A DNA stretch of 64,000 bases from FACHB-T130 sp042747725 (lineage in GTDB: Bacteria > Cyanobacteriota > Cyanobacteriia > Cyanobacteriales > FACHB-T130): positions 1-64,000 of the forward strand of contig NZ_JBHZGO010000090.1 of NCBI RefSeq assembly GCF_042747725.1, given 5' to 3'. Both the position numbers and the translations under genes were made by a program. Under the pieces are notes generated by a model. The model was not told the origin of the DNA and searched no databases. It saw only the letters and a program-made list of their open reading frames with translations. Shown here piece by piece: positions 26,878-36,024 of this stretch. Numbering within the stretch: the stretch's first letter is position 1; each line of letters opens with the position of its first letter.

Positions 26878-28344
26878 ATGAAAGTTACCCAGGAAAAGCT
26901 TCCCGCCAGCAAGATTGGCTTGGAAATTGAAATTCCAGCCGATATGTCAAAAAATGCCTACGAGCAGGTGATTCAAAAGCTCGCACGCTCAGCCAATATT
27001 CCTGGGTTTCGCAAAGGAAAGGTGCCTCGCCAGATCCTGCTACAGCAACTGGGGACGGCACGAATTAAAGCAACTGCCTTGGAAGAACTGATTCAAGATG
27101 GTCTCCAGCAGGCTCTCAAGCAAGAAGCAATTGAGGCGCTTGGTAACTTTGAGCTGCGTTCTGACTTCGAGGAATTAGTCAGCCAGTTTAAACCCGGAGA
27201 ACCCATCACTTTCTTAGCTGCGGTAGATGTCCAACCGCAGGTGCAGGTAAGCGATTACAACAACCTCACTATCAAAGCCGAAGAAGTACCCTATGACTCC
27301 AGTTCGGTGGAGAAGTTTTTAGAAGAGCGTCGCGTTGAGCAAGCTACGTTAATTCCAGTGGCAGGTCGTCCGGCGCAGTTGGGAGATGTGGCGGTGGTCG
27401 ATTATACCAGCCGCTTTGTCAGCGAACAAGAAGATGAAGCACAGGAAGAAATTAGTGGGGGTCAGGCAGAAGACGCTCAAATTGAGCTGGTAGAAGGGCG
27501 GTTTCTGGGAGAATTTATAGATGGCGTTGTGGGAATGAATCCCGGAGACAGCAAGGAAGTAGAAGTAAAGTTTCCGGAAGATTATCGCCAAGATTTAGCA
27601 GGTCGGACGGCGATGTTTACGATCACGCTCAAAGACCTGAAGGAAAAAGAGTTACCGGCGGTGGATGATGACTTCGCCCAAGAAGTCAGCGAGTTTGAAA
27701 CCCTGGCTGAATTGCAAGCTGACTTGGAGAAGAAATTCCGAGAGAAGGCCGATCAAGAAATGTCAGCTAATAAAGAGCAAGCACTTGTCAAGGAACTTTT
27801 GAAAAAAGTTGAAATTGACGTGCCGGAAACCCTAATTCAGCGGGAAGTTGAAACCATGCTTCGTCAAACCATCATCCAGATGGGGCAGATGGGGATGGAT
27901 GTCAAGAAAGTGTTTACTCCCGACATGGTAAAACAAATGGGCGTGCGATCGCGTCCGGAAGCCATCGATCGACTCAAACAAACCCTGGCACTTGAGGAAA
28001 TTGCTAAGCGCGAATCCCTCAAAACCGAACCGCAAGAGGTGACAGACAGAGTCAATGAGCTACTCCAGCAGTTCCCGGATCAAGAGATCGACCTGGAACG
28101 GTTGCGTACCATTGTCGAAGGTGATTTGCTCAAAGAAAAAGCGATTAAGTGGCTGGAAGAACACGCCACGATTGAACTGGTTCCCCAAGGCTCTCTCGCA
28201 CCTGAAAAGACGGAGGAAGAGCAGGCTGAAACAACGACTACAGAAGCCATAGAAGCGGCACAAGCGGAAGACAATGAAGTAGAAGCAACCGCTGCAACCG
28301 CTACCGAATCTCAACTAGAAGCTGAGGCGTCTGAGGTTGAATAA
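26878..28344 (+). CDS. tig: Trigger factor
   Basis: A 488-aa ribosome-associated chaperone and peptidyl-prolyl isomerase. The ribosome-binding loop appears as GFRKGKVPRQ (about residues 43-52). The FKBP-type PPIase domain spans about 155-250 (GDVAVVDYTSRFV...), and the helical C-terminal domain runs to about 440. The last 50 residues are an acidic Glu/Ala/Thr-rich tail (EATAATATESQLEAEASEVE), longer than in E. coli. It is followed by clpP and clpX, the conserved tig-clpP-clpX order. A 22-bp palindrome lies just after its stop. Confidence 0.95.
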   Translation: MKVTQEKLPASKIGLEIEIPADMSKNAYEQVIQKLARSANIPGFRKGKVPRQILLQQLGTARIKATALEELIQDGLQQALKQEAIEALGNFELRSDFEELVSQFKPGEPITFLAAVDVQPQVQVSDYNNLTIKAEEVPYDSSSVEKFLEERRVEQATLIPVAGRPAQLGDVAVVDYTSRFVSEQEDEAQEEISGGQAEDAQIELVEGRFLGEFIDGVVGMNPGDSKEVEVKFPEDYRQDLAGRTAMFTITLKDLKEKELPAVDDDFAQEVSEFETLAELQADLEKKFREKADQEMSANKEQALVKELLKKVEIDVPETLIQREVETMLRQTIIQMGQMGMDVKKVFTPDMVKQMGVRSRPEAIDRLKQTLALEEIAKRESLKTEPQEVTDRVNELLQQFPDQEIDLERLRTIVEGDLLKEKAIKWLEEHATIELVPQGSLAPEKTEEEQAETTTTEAIEAAQAEDNEVEATAATATESQLEAEASEVE

Positions 28345-28354
28345 ACCTGGCTTA

Positions 28355-28376
28355 GGGGCAATTTTAAAATTGCCCC
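28355..28376. terminator. Perfect 22-bp palindrome after tig
   Basis: GGGGCAATTTT followed directly by its complement AAAATTGCCCC can form an 11-bp hairpin 10 bases after the tig stop. No T-run follows, so it may be a partial terminator or a processing or stability element between tig and clpP. Confidence 0.5.
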
Positions 28377-28500
28377 AACATCTGCACAGGCAGTCCTGAA
28401 TGGTCAAATACAGCGGATTCGGATATAACGGAAGTATGTGGTGACGAGCCACTCGCCAGTTCACCTGATAGTGCAGCGTTAAAATTAAGTTTCGCTCGTT

Positions 28501-29193
28501 ATGGATGTATCTCTGTCCCAGAATTACGAAATCACAAACCTGAGGAAGAGTAATATTTACTCACAACTCCCCAGTAACGTCGTCCCTATGGTGGTGGAAC
28601 AGTCCGGAATGGGGGAACGGGCGTTTGATATCTACTCGCGGCTACTGCGAGAGCGCATTGTTTTCTTGGGGACGCCGGTTGATGATAATGTGGCTGACAC
28701 GATTGTGGCTCAGCTGCTCTTTTTAGACGCCGAAGACCCGGAAAAAGACATTCAGCTATACATCAACTCCCCCGGTGGGTCGGTGACAGCTGGTATGGCA
28801 ATCTATGACACGATGCAACAAATACGCCCTGATGTTGTTACCATATGCTATGGTTTAGCAGCCAGTATGGGTGCATTTTTGCTAGCAGGTGGAGCGCAGG
28901 GTAAGCGTATGGCTTTGCCCAGTTCCAGGATTATGATTCACCAGCCCCTGGGAGGCGCTCAGGGACAAGCCGTTGATATAGAGATTCAAGCAAGAGAAAT
29001 TCTCTATCATAAGCAAAAGCTGAACGAGCTACTGGCTCAAAATACTGGTCAGCCGTTTGATAAAATTTCGGCAGATACCGAACGCGACTTCTTCATGTCA
29101 TCTGCTGAAGCAAAAGATTACGGTTTGATCGATCAGGTCATCTCCAGACAGAACCTTCCTCACTCGGAAGCAACTGTCACTTCACTGAGGTAA
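28501..29193 (+). CDS. clpP: ATP-dependent Clp protease proteolytic subunit
   Basis: A 230-aa serine protease subunit that assembles into a heptameric ring. The catalytic triad is complete: S122 in GLAASMG, H147 in IMIHQPLGG and D196 in TERDFFM. The first about 30 residues precede the usual start of the mature protein; an internal ATG at 28588 (MVVEQSGMGERAF) could be the real start, as neither ATG has a strong Shine-Dalgarno. The gene is 9 bp upstream of clpX, its ATPase partner. Cyanobacteria have several ClpP paralogues; this one is the clpX-linked form. Confidence 0.94.
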   Translation: MDVSLSQNYEITNLRKSNIYSQLPSNVVPMVVEQSGMGERAFDIYSRLLRERIVFLGTPVDDNVADTIVAQLLFLDAEDPEKDIQLYINSPGGSVTAGMAIYDTMQQIRPDVVTICYGLAASMGAFLLAGGAQGKRMALPSSRIMIHQPLGGAQGQAVDIEIQAREILYHKQKLNELLAQNTGQPFDKISADTERDFFMSSAEAKDYGLIDQVISRQNLPHSEATVTSLR

Positions 29194-29202
29194 GAGGCAA
29201 GT

Positions 29203-30543
29203 ATGTCTAAGTACGACTCCCATCTAAAATGCTCATTTTGCGGCAAGTCCCAAGAACAGGTACGCAAGTTAATTGCAGGGCCGGGAGTCTACATCTGTGA
29301 TGAATGCGTTGACCTGTGTAATGAAATTTTAGATGAGGAGTTGCTGGACTCTGGGGCACCCGCACCCCAACCAGTGCCTCGCGCCGAACCTCCCCAGAAG
29401 CGTCGAACCAGGTCGGGCAATATTTCTTTGAGTCAAATTCCCAAACCGAGAGAACTGAAAAAGTATCTCGATGAACACGTCATTGGTCAGGATGAAGCCA
29501 AAAAAGTGCTTTCTGTAGCGGTCTACAACCACTACAAGCGCCTGAGCTTTATCCAGTCTAAAGGCAGTGGCAAAGGGGGGCATGAAGATCAGGTAGAGCT
29601 GCAAAAATCTAACATTCTCCTGATTGGCCCGACGGGTTGCGGGAAAACCCTGCTGGCGCAAACGCTGGCAAGTATTCTGGATGTGCCTTTTGCGGTAGCG
29701 GATGCTACAACGCTTACAGAAGCGGGGTATGTGGGAGAAGACGTAGAAAATATCCTACTGCGACTGCTACAGGTGGCAGACCTCGACGTTGAGGAAGCGC
29801 AGCGGGGGATTATTTACATTGATGAAATTGATAAGATTGCCCGAAAGAGCGAGAACCCCTCAATTACGCGGGATGTTTCCGGTGAGGGCGTTCAGCAAGC
29901 TTTGCTGAAGATGTTGGAAGGGACGATTGCGAATGTGCCGCCGCAGGGTGGACGCAAGCATCCCTACCAGGACTGCATCCAGATTGACACCAGCAACATC
30001 ATGTTTATTTGTGGTGGTGCTTTTGTAGGTCTGGAGAAGGTAGTAGAGCAAAGAATTGGGAAAAAGTCAATAGGCTTTGTCCAAGGCGGGGAAGGGCAAC
30101 CGCGAGAAAAGCGGACAGCAGATATTGTGCGGAACCTGGAGCCGGACGACTTGGTGAAGTTTGGGATGATTCCAGAGTTTATCGGTCGGGTGCCAGTGAT
30201 GGCGGTCGTCGATCCGCTGGATGAAGAGGCGCTGATGGCGATTTTGACAGAGCCTCGGAATGCTTTGGCGAAGCAGTATCAGAAGCTGCTGAAGATGGAC
30301 AACGTGCAACTGGAGTTTAAGCCGGATGCGCTGCGAGCGATCGCGCAAGAAGCGTATCGGCGGAAAACTGGCGCACGGGCACTGCGCGGCATTGTTGAAG
30401 AACTGATGTTGGATGTGATGTACGAGTTGCCGTCCCGCAAGGATGTGACTCGCTGCATGATTACGCGGGAAATGGTCGAGAAGCGATCGACTGCCGAACT
30501 GATCGTACATCCCTCCTCGATGCCGAAGCCCGAATCTGCCTAA
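29203..30543 (+). CDS. clpX: ATP-dependent Clp protease ATPase subunit ClpX
   Basis: A 446-aa AAA+ unfoldase feeding ClpP. The N-terminal C4 zinc finger (CSFCGKSQ...ICDECVDLC, residues 10-40), Walker A GPTGCGKT, pore loop GYVGED, Walker B YIDEIDKI and the C-terminal sensor/IGF region are present. A Pro/Arg-rich linker of about 20 residues joins the zinc finger to the AAA domain. AGAGG lies shortly before the ATG and the gap to clpP is 9 bp, so the two are one operon ended by the terminator at 30607. Confidence 0.96.
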   Translation: MSKYDSHLKCSFCGKSQEQVRKLIAGPGVYICDECVDLCNEILDEELLDSGAPAPQPVPRAEPPQKRRTRSGNISLSQIPKPRELKKYLDEHVIGQDEAKKVLSVAVYNHYKRLSFIQSKGSGKGGHEDQVELQKSNILLIGPTGCGKTLLAQTLASILDVPFAVADATTLTEAGYVGEDVENILLRLLQVADLDVEEAQRGIIYIDEIDKIARKSENPSITRDVSGEGVQQALLKMLEGTIANVPPQGGRKHPYQDCIQIDTSNIMFICGGAFVGLEKVVEQRIGKKSIGFVQGGEGQPREKRTADIVRNLEPDDLVKFGMIPEFIGRVPVMAVVDPLDEEALMAILTEPRNALAKQYQKLLKMDNVQLEFKPDALRAIAQEAYRRKTGARALRGIVEELMLDVMYELPSRKDVTRCMITREMVEKRSTAELIVHPSSMPKPESA

Positions 30544-30606
30544 AGCGATCGCATTATCGGCGAACCTTGTATCGCTCCAGTGACAAAAAAGCTGAAAATA
30601 ATATAG

Positions 30607-30640
30607 AAACCCGTTTTCTCTCTCGAAGACGGGTTTTTCA
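30607..30640 (+). terminator. Intrinsic terminator after clpX
   Basis: Stem AAACCCGTTTTC (30607-30618) with GAAGACGGGTTT (30625-30636), one T-G wobble, 6-base loop and a T-run. It lies 64 bases after the clpX stop. It is similar in sequence to the hairpin at 17260-17290. Confidence 0.88.
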
Positions 30641-30676
30641 CATGATAGGCATCACTCAAAACTCAAAAATTTTAAC

Positions 30677-31591
30677 ATGGCTCATATTCAAGTTCGCGGC
30701 ATCGCCCATTATTACGAGTGGATTAAGACACCCAGCGAGGAAGGTAAAAATAAGCCGGTGATGGTCTTCCTGCACGGATGGGGGGGATCTTCTCGATACT
30801 GGGAAAGTCCCGCTAAAGCCCTTTCAGATACCTTTGACTGCTTGCTGTACGATATGCGAGGATTTGGGCGATCGCGTAAACTTTCGCCTGTGGGGAACGG
30901 TAGCGTCTTAGCAGAAGAATCCTCGCCACTGGCAGAAGAACCTGCCACAGCGGAAGAGTTGACTTACGAAATGGAGGAATACGCAGATGACCTAGCAGGC
31001 TTATTAGATGCCTTAGAACTGGATCGCGTATACATCAATGCTCATTCTATGGGCGCATCGGTCGGCGTCTTTTTTCTAAACCGCTACCCAGAACGAGTGT
31101 TTAAGGCAATTTTAACCTGTAGCGGCGTTTTTGAATACGAGGAAAAATTATTTAAAGATTTTCATAAGTTTGGCGGCTATGTCGTTAAATTCCGTCCCCG
31201 TTGGCTGTATCAACTTCCGTTTGTTGACAGAATGTTTATGAAGCGATTCTTGCATCGCCCCTTATCTAGTGCCATCAGTCGGGCTTTCTTAGACGATTTT
31301 CTCATGGCAGATTACCAAGCTGCTGTAGGCACCATGATTACCTCAGTTAGCGAAAAAGCCGCCCAAGTGATGCCTAATGAGTTCGCCAAGCTTACCGTTC
31401 CAACACTTTTAGTGGCTGGCGAATACGATATCATTATCCCTGCCGCGATGGGGCGTCAGGCAGCAGCATTAAGTGAGAAAGTCGAGTATGTTGAGATTCC
31501 CGATACAGCTCACTTCCCGATGCTAGAGGCACCAGAAACTTACCTTCAGGTAGTACGAGAGTTTCTGGCAACCTCAGATTTAAATGAATAG
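30677..31591 (+). CDS. Alpha/beta hydrolase
   Basis: A 304-aa alpha/beta-hydrolase fold protein. Oxyanion-hole HGWGGSSRYW (about 29-38), nucleophile elbow AHSMGAS (Ser about 125), acidic residue in AGEYDIIIP and catalytic His in TAHFPMLE complete a triad. A Glu-rich insert lies at about residues 76-100 before the nucleophile. Substrate cannot be told; this group includes esterases, haloalkane dehalogenases and C-C hydrolases. It follows the clpX terminator and is probably transcribed separately. Confidence 0.87.
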   Translation: MAHIQVRGIAHYYEWIKTPSEEGKNKPVMVFLHGWGGSSRYWESPAKALSDTFDCLLYDMRGFGRSRKLSPVGNGSVLAEESSPLAEEPATAEELTYEMEEYADDLAGLLDALELDRVYINAHSMGASVGVFFLNRYPERVFKAILTCSGVFEYEEKLFKDFHKFGGYVVKFRPRWLYQLPFVDRMFMKRFLHRPLSSAISRAFLDDFLMADYQAAVGTMITSVSEKAAQVMPNEFAKLTVPTLLVAGEYDIIIPAAMGRQAAALSEKVEYVEIPDTAHFPMLEAPETYLQVVREFLATSDLNE

Positions 31592-31665
31592 AACCCCCAT
31601 TCTGCGCTTTTGACGATCGCGGGGGATGATTTTGAACAGTTCACCTTAATCCTTCAAACTGAATT

Positions 31666-32319
31666 CTACCGTGCCATTTGAGCGGTCATGCGAGACTTGA
31701 ACGCTTCCATTACCTCTGGTGTAGCCTCAGTAGCTTGCCAAGCCTCTCGTGCCATTAGGCGATCGCACCAAGCACTCAGTTTTGGATAGTCACTCAAGGA
31801 CACGCCTCCTTGAGATAACCAGGGGATTACAGTTCCAGCAACAACCTCGGCTAGAGTTAAGTTTTGACTACCAAAGTAAGGGCGATCGCCTAATAAATTC
31901 TCAAAAAACTTCAGCACTGTGGTAATTTTCTGATGTGCCTGCTCGATTTTTTCTTGATCTCCTCCAGGCAAGCCTAAAATCTTCGGAATCAGTGGAAAAG
32001 TAGCAGGGAACAACTCATTCACAGTTACCAGTTGCACCATCCGCACAACTGCCAGATCCTTTCCATCTTTTGGCAACATAGCAGGCGTGGGGTACTTTGC
32101 CTCTAAATAGTCCATAATTGCCAAAGATTCCACCATCTTAAAGCCGTCATCTACCAAAGCTGGAATGTGGTGGAAAGGGCTAATCGCCATAAAATCTGGT
32201 TGAAACTGCTCCCCATCCAGTTTTATCTCTACCAGTTCAAACTCAAGTTTTTTTTCCAGCAGCGTAATCCAGACGCGGCGGGAGTTGGGAGATATCGGCT
32301 CGTGATAAAGCGTCAGCAT
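31666..32319 (-). CDS. Glutathione S-transferase family protein
   Basis: A 217-aa soluble protein with a thioredoxin-like N-terminal domain (MLTLYHEPISPNSRRVWITL; cis-Pro in HHIPALVDDG and glutathione-gamma-Glu contact in MVESLAIMDYLE) and an all-helical C-terminal domain (about 85-215). Ser/Asn residues near position 11-13 could activate glutathione, as in zeta/theta-like enzymes. Likely role in detoxification or peroxide reduction; substrate unknown. It is convergent with the hydrolase gene at 30677-31591. Confidence 0.88.
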   Translation of the reverse strand: MLTLYHEPISPNSRRVWITLLEKKLEFELVEIKLDGEQFQPDFMAISPFHHIPALVDDGFKMVESLAIMDYLEAKYPTPAMLPKDGKDLAVVRMVQLVTVNELFPATFPLIPKILGLPGGDQEKIEQAHQKITTVLKFFENLLGDRPYFGSQNLTLAEVVAGTVIPWLSQGGVSLSDYPKLSAWCDRLMAREAWQATEATPEVMEAFKSRMTAQMAR

Positions 32320-32752
32320 GAGAAAACCTCACAGCTTTATGAGTAGAGTGGGTATTGCAATCTTACACCTTACACTCAATTGAATTGTTCTAACAATGTC
32401 TCAACACTGGCTTTGCGATCCAGAAAAGTCAAAATTATTGGTGTCAGTTGAAAGGGCGCGTGACTAGGTTGAAGGTTTACAACAGTTTATACTTCATCAA
32501 GTCGCAAACGGCTGTAATTGCTGACAAAAGTTACTTTCTTCCCAGTCAGGACTCGCCGCACATCACCACATAGTGTGGGCAACCACAGGGGGATTGAACC
32601 GACAAGAACGCTATATGTATAAGCTTTGCGTAAGTCCTACCAGTATTAGATTACCGAAATTTAGTAGGCACTTTTGAGGAACGAAAGCCAGCAAAGAAAG
32701 TTAAGTTAAGCACTTTTCGTTACTCGATCTACGGATACGGATTCTAAAAAAC
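32320..32752. other. Intergenic region (433 bp)
   Basis: It lies between two minus-strand genes and should hold the GST promoter. A stretch resembling a tRNA T-loop (around 32590) does not extend to a tRNA. I see no ORF or convincing structure. Confidence 0.5.
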
Positions 32753-33367
32753 TCAGCCAGCTTTAAAGCGCAGCAATCCAATCAGGGCAACACCTGTAAT
32801 CGCAGCGACGACAACCCATGCCACAGCTAAACCCACCAACTCGCTAACGAATAAGCGCGTCGCTTCGCGCAAAATGCCGCCAACAGCCCAACCCATCGCT
32901 AGCCCTATCGCCCAGCTAACAGAACTGACCAAGATCCATATCCAAGCTTTTTTTGCCTGCTGAAACAGGACAAGCCCTTGCAGCACTCCTAGCAAAGCGC
33001 CTGCCAGTGCCCCATTGAAGATGCCAAAGATTACCCTAGCTTCAAATAGTAACGTTCTGGGTGCTATCCAGCCGATGGCTCCGACGCCACTGCCGCCGAT
33101 GAAGCCCCAGCTGACTACACTTGTTAGTACCCACCAAGCAGCGATCGCTTTTGGCATCGCTTTGCTCACCTCCACTCGCTGTCTGAGAACTAACGCTTGT
33201 GCCAAACCAACGGCAGATCCGCCGATTGCGCCCTCTACAACGCCGATGTCGGGTTTTTCACCCACCTCAATCCACAGCAAACTGACCAAAAAACCCACTA
33301 GCGTGACGGATACCCACTGGAACCAGAAAATGTAGGAATTGGTAATAGGCGATTGGTCATTGGTCAT
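32753..33367 (-). CDS. Hydrophobic membrane protein of unknown function
   Basis: A 204-aa integral membrane protein with about five to six helices and Gly/Ala-rich packing (GAIGGSAVGLAQALVLRQRVE, GALAGALLGVLQGLVLFQ). Similar repeats of the form GLxQxLVLRQ occur twice, suggesting an internal duplication seen in a cyanobacterial hypothetical family. The start codon and first residues (MTNDQSPITN) are encoded by a tandem heptamer repeat (33353-33373), so the N-terminus may have been acquired from intergenic repeats. No function can be assigned. Confidence 0.7.
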   Translation of the reverse strand: MTNDQSPITNSYIFWFQWVSVTLVGFLVSLLWIEVGEKPDIGVVEGAIGGSAVGLAQALVLRQRVEVSKAMPKAIAAWWVLTSVVSWGFIGGSGVGAIGWIAPRTLLFEARVIFGIFNGALAGALLGVLQGLVLFQQAKKAWIWILVSSVSWAIGLAMGWAVGGILREATRLFVSELVGLAVAWVVVAAITGVALIGLLRFKAG

Positions 33368-33373
33368 TGGTCA
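33353..33373. repeat. Short tandem heptamer repeat at a gene start
   Basis: Three copies of TTGGTCA in tandem, a short tandem repeat type common in filamentous cyanobacteria. It provides the start codon of the adjacent membrane-protein gene. Related sequences occur near 39516 and 55365. Confidence 0.75.
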
Positions 33374-33402
33374 TTGCTGATGGCTAATTGAAGGATTGTT
33401 CA

Positions 33403-34761
33403 TCACCGATTACCAGACTTTGGCAAAATCTTGGGTCGTATAGCGCTGGCAGGAAAAAGTGCCTGGAATGCCTCTCGGCGTCTTTTTGGTGACTCTGGAG
33501 CCATATAACCCCACAAGCTTTCCCAGTAGAAGAAGGATACCCCACTAAAACCGCGATCGCGTACTGCCTGAACTTGCTGCTGAATCTGCTTCATGTCAAT
33601 CGGACGACTAACTAAGCCCGATAAAATCCCGACACCCACTGGAATCTGACGACGCGCCATCTGCACAGAGGGTTGGGACAATTCAGCCAAAAAACTTTTT
33701 AGGTCATCTCTATACACCTGCAATACCAACTCCTCCACCAAACCCCGCTGCACCCAAGTCTGCCAATCTTGAAGATAGAATCTGTAGGCAAAAGAGTAGG
33801 GGTTAGGAGACAAGGACACCAAACAGCCAGGTTTGACAGATTTGACAGCCTGAAAGAGCCGCTGCATAAAATCAGTAATCTTGTCCGCTCTCCAACGCAT
33901 CCACTCAGCCTCTTTGGGGTTGGTGGGAGGACTTTTGCCCTCGTGTTCTTGCCGATAAAGTTCGACTGTAAAAGGGTCGTAGCCAAACTCAACCGGCAAG
34001 CCAAAGTGATCGTCCATCTGAATGCCAGCTACATCATACTCAGTGACGACTTCAACAATCAGATTTAGGATAAACTGCTGCACTTCTGGATGCAGGGGGT
34101 TGAGCCACACGACTTTCCTGGCAAACTGGTTGCGGATAAATTGTTCTACTTTTCGAGAGGAAGGCTGAACATTTGGCTTTGCCGGGTTGAGCAAGTCCTG
34201 TTCCAGAATGTCCGGCAAGATATTCTTGGTGCCGTCCCGACGAAGGGAGATCCAGTCTGGGTGACGCTTCGCCAGTTCTGAACTCGCAGGAGCCATAAAG
34301 CCATACTCAAACCAAGGGATGGCTCGAATTTGCTGTCGATTTCCCTGCTTGATTATCTCAGCTAGGACATCTCGCCCCAGCCCCAGAAATTCTAGCCATT
34401 GGTCTTGAGAGCGTCCTGTCTTCCGTCTCCCAACCGTGCTGGGGTAGAAGGTATGCCCCCGATTCCAGACTACAGGATAGACCGTATTGAAATGTAGTTG
34501 AGATAGCTGGTGCATCGCCCGGTTGATTCCCCAGGGCATAAATAGCACAGAACTCCCAACATTGGTCAACCAAACGCCCCGCAATTCAGTGGAAGCTACA
34601 GAAGGCGGGGAATTGGCTCTAAACTGCGGAGGATAAATGGAGAACGCGATCGCTAGCCCCAGAGATAGCAAGGAAATGAACCAGGTATAAATCCCGTTCC
34701 TTTTTCGGCGGTGCGACCTCCTTAGACCATTGGGCTTTGAACTTGCATAATTTCTAACCAC
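33403..34761 (-). CDS. GHL10-family glycoside hydrolase-like protein
   Basis: A 452-aa protein with an N-terminal membrane anchor (about 22-45, after a basic stretch) and a TIM-barrel domain of the GHL10 (DUF187) family starting ELRGVWLTNVGSSVLF (about 60). Further blocks include FNTVYPVVWNRG, YDVAGIQMDDHFG with the acidic DD pair likely at the active site, and SLSPNPYSF. Such proteins are thought to act on cell-wall or extracellular polysaccharides; the substrate is unproven. GTG start. The short gap to the membrane-protein gene (about 35 bp) suggests co-transcription. Confidence 0.88.
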   Translation of the reverse strand: MVRNYASSKPNGLRRSHRRKRNGIYTWFISLLSLGLAIAFSIYPPQFRANSPPSVASTELRGVWLTNVGSSVLFMPWGINRAMHQLSQLHFNTVYPVVWNRGHTFYPSTVGRRKTGRSQDQWLEFLGLGRDVLAEIIKQGNRQQIRAIPWFEYGFMAPASSELAKRHPDWISLRRDGTKNILPDILEQDLLNPAKPNVQPSSRKVEQFIRNQFARKVVWLNPLHPEVQQFILNLIVEVVTEYDVAGIQMDDHFGLPVEFGYDPFTVELYRQEHEGKSPPTNPKEAEWMRWRADKITDFMQRLFQAVKSVKPGCLVSLSPNPYSFAYRFYLQDWQTWVQRGLVEELVLQVYRDDLKSFLAELSQPSVQMARRQIPVGVGILSGLVSRPIDMKQIQQQVQAVRDRGFSGVSFFYWESLWGYMAPESPKRRREAFQALFPASAIRPKILPKSGNR

Positions 34762-35037
34762 TGAAAATACCTGCTAGATTGCTTCGGTCAATCCAACATC
34801 CAAAATGGCATAAGTTGAGTCAACCCCAGCTAAAATTTTTGTTCAAAAATTAGAACTCGAACCGCGACGCTGCCGTTCGCTGAATAAATCCGAATTTCAA
34901 GTGCCGTATCAGGAACTCTAATATCCAATCACCTAGCATTGAGCCAGTCATGGCATGATTATTCTAATTGTCCTGAACTTGAGTGTTCCCAAAAAATCCT
35001 TTAGTTTTTCAAGCGGCTTGTGAAAAATCAATCTATT

Positions 35038-35535
35038 ATGAAGCATTTTCTCCGACTAACAGCATTGGTCTTGGCACTCGTGCTTATCTGTTTTTCCCCT
35101 TCAGCACTCGCCGCTAGCTCTTCTTCCATTTCCCGTTCAGCTAGCCAAGGGGAACTTATAGGTAAGGATTTCTCCGGTCAAAACTTACAGGCAATTGAGT
35201 TTTCCAACGCCAATCTGGAAAATATTAATTTTAGCAATGCCGACTTACGGGGCGTGGTATTTAATAGTTCAGTCCTGAGCAAGGCGAATCTACATGGAGC
35301 AGACTTTACCAATGGAATCGCCTATTTAGCTGACTTCACGAATGCAGATTTAAGTGATGCAGTGTTCGCAGAAGCGATGATGCTGCGATCGCGCTTTAAC
35401 GATGCGGACATCACAGGTGCCGACTTTTCTGATGCGATTTTAGATGCTGTCCAAGTGAAAAAACTCTGTGCTAGAGCAACGGGTGTTAATTCCAAAACGA
35501 AAGTAGGAACCCGCGAATCTTTAGGCTGTCGGTAA
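35038..35535 (+). CDS. Exported pentapeptide repeat protein
   Basis: A 165-aa protein with a signal peptide (hydrophobic 6-22, cleavage near ALA-A) and a right-handed beta-helix made of pentapeptides A(D/N)Lxx (about 50-140), for example ANLENINFSNADLRGVVF. The end has a conserved Cys-containing cap (KLCARATGVN...RESLGC), which may form a disulphide; the same cap is in the paralogue at 62412-62918. Probably in the thylakoid lumen or periplasm. I used ATG 35038 rather than GTG 35020 because the signal peptide begins there. Confidence 0.85.
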   Translation: MKHFLRLTALVLALVLICFSPSALAASSSSISRSASQGELIGKDFSGQNLQAIEFSNANLENINFSNADLRGVVFNSSVLSKANLHGADFTNGIAYLADFTNADLSDAVFAEAMMLRSRFNDADITGADFSDAILDAVQVKKLCARATGVNSKTKVGTRESLGCR

Positions 35536-35664
35536 AAGGCTGTTTATCTGCATATTTGGGGAGGCTAAAGCCCCAGTTCTTGCCAGCTCAACTTGGGAAC
35601 GAGAATATTACGGCTCATGGGGATGGGAAAAGTTCAAAAGATAAACCTGGTCGCAAGTTTCCCG

Positions 35665-35685
35665 TTCTAGAAAGGCTTTCTAGAA
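35665..35685. terminator. Hairpin between convergent genes
   Basis: A perfect 9-bp stem TTCTAGAAA / TTTCTAGAA with a 3-base loop, between the pentapeptide gene (+) and the Rpn C-terminal ORF (-). No strong T-run, but the position suits a bidirectional 3' end. Confidence 0.5.
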
Positions 35686-35733
35686 ACTATTCCCAGCGCT
35701 GACTATTTTCTTTCTTATTGGGCAGTAGGTGAG

Positions 35734-36024
35734 CTACTCTTCGCTCCTATTCTCGCATTGATTTTGAGCGGATTGATTTTGAGCCGCCTTCCTGACAACC
35801 TCAACATCCAACTCTAACGCCGCAGCTATTTGTTCCACATTCAGCCCTAGATGCAATAACCGAGGCACTGTTTCTAACTTTGCCTCTTGCTTGCCTTCTT
35901 GCTTGCCCTCTTCCTTAGCTTCTTGATAGACCCTGGTTTGTTTTAAATCGCTTAAGCCAAACATTGCTTCTATCTCCTGACGGCTAACTCTGGGAAATTT
36001 ATAGACTAATATCGTCTCAATCAA
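35734..36024 (-). CDS. Stand-alone duplicate of Rpn C-terminal domain
   Basis: A 96-aa ORF nearly identical to the C-terminal part of the Rpn nuclease encoded just upstream: LIETILVYKFPRVSRQEIEA then MFGLSDLKQTRVYQEAKEEGK. An added KQEGKQEA run and a diverged HTH-like end (LGLNVEQIAAALELDVEVVRK) follow. The duplicated DNA unit is offset by 241 bp. It can start at TTG 36024, overlapping the nuclease stop by 8 bp, or at ATG 35964, which has AGGAG 9 bases upstream. It lacks the nuclease domain. It may be a free inhibitor/partner subunit or a decaying duplicate. Confidence 0.65.
   Translation of the reverse strand: MIETILVYKFPRVSRQEIEAMFGLSDLKQTRVYQEAKEEGKQEGKQEAKLETVPRLLHLGLNVEQIAAALELDVEVVRKAAQNQSAQNQCENRSEE

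Noticed and set aside
32575..32620. tRNA-like T-loop sequence (GGTTCAATCC on the minus strand)
   Set aside because: The T-stem does not pair and no acceptor, D or anticodon arms can be found.
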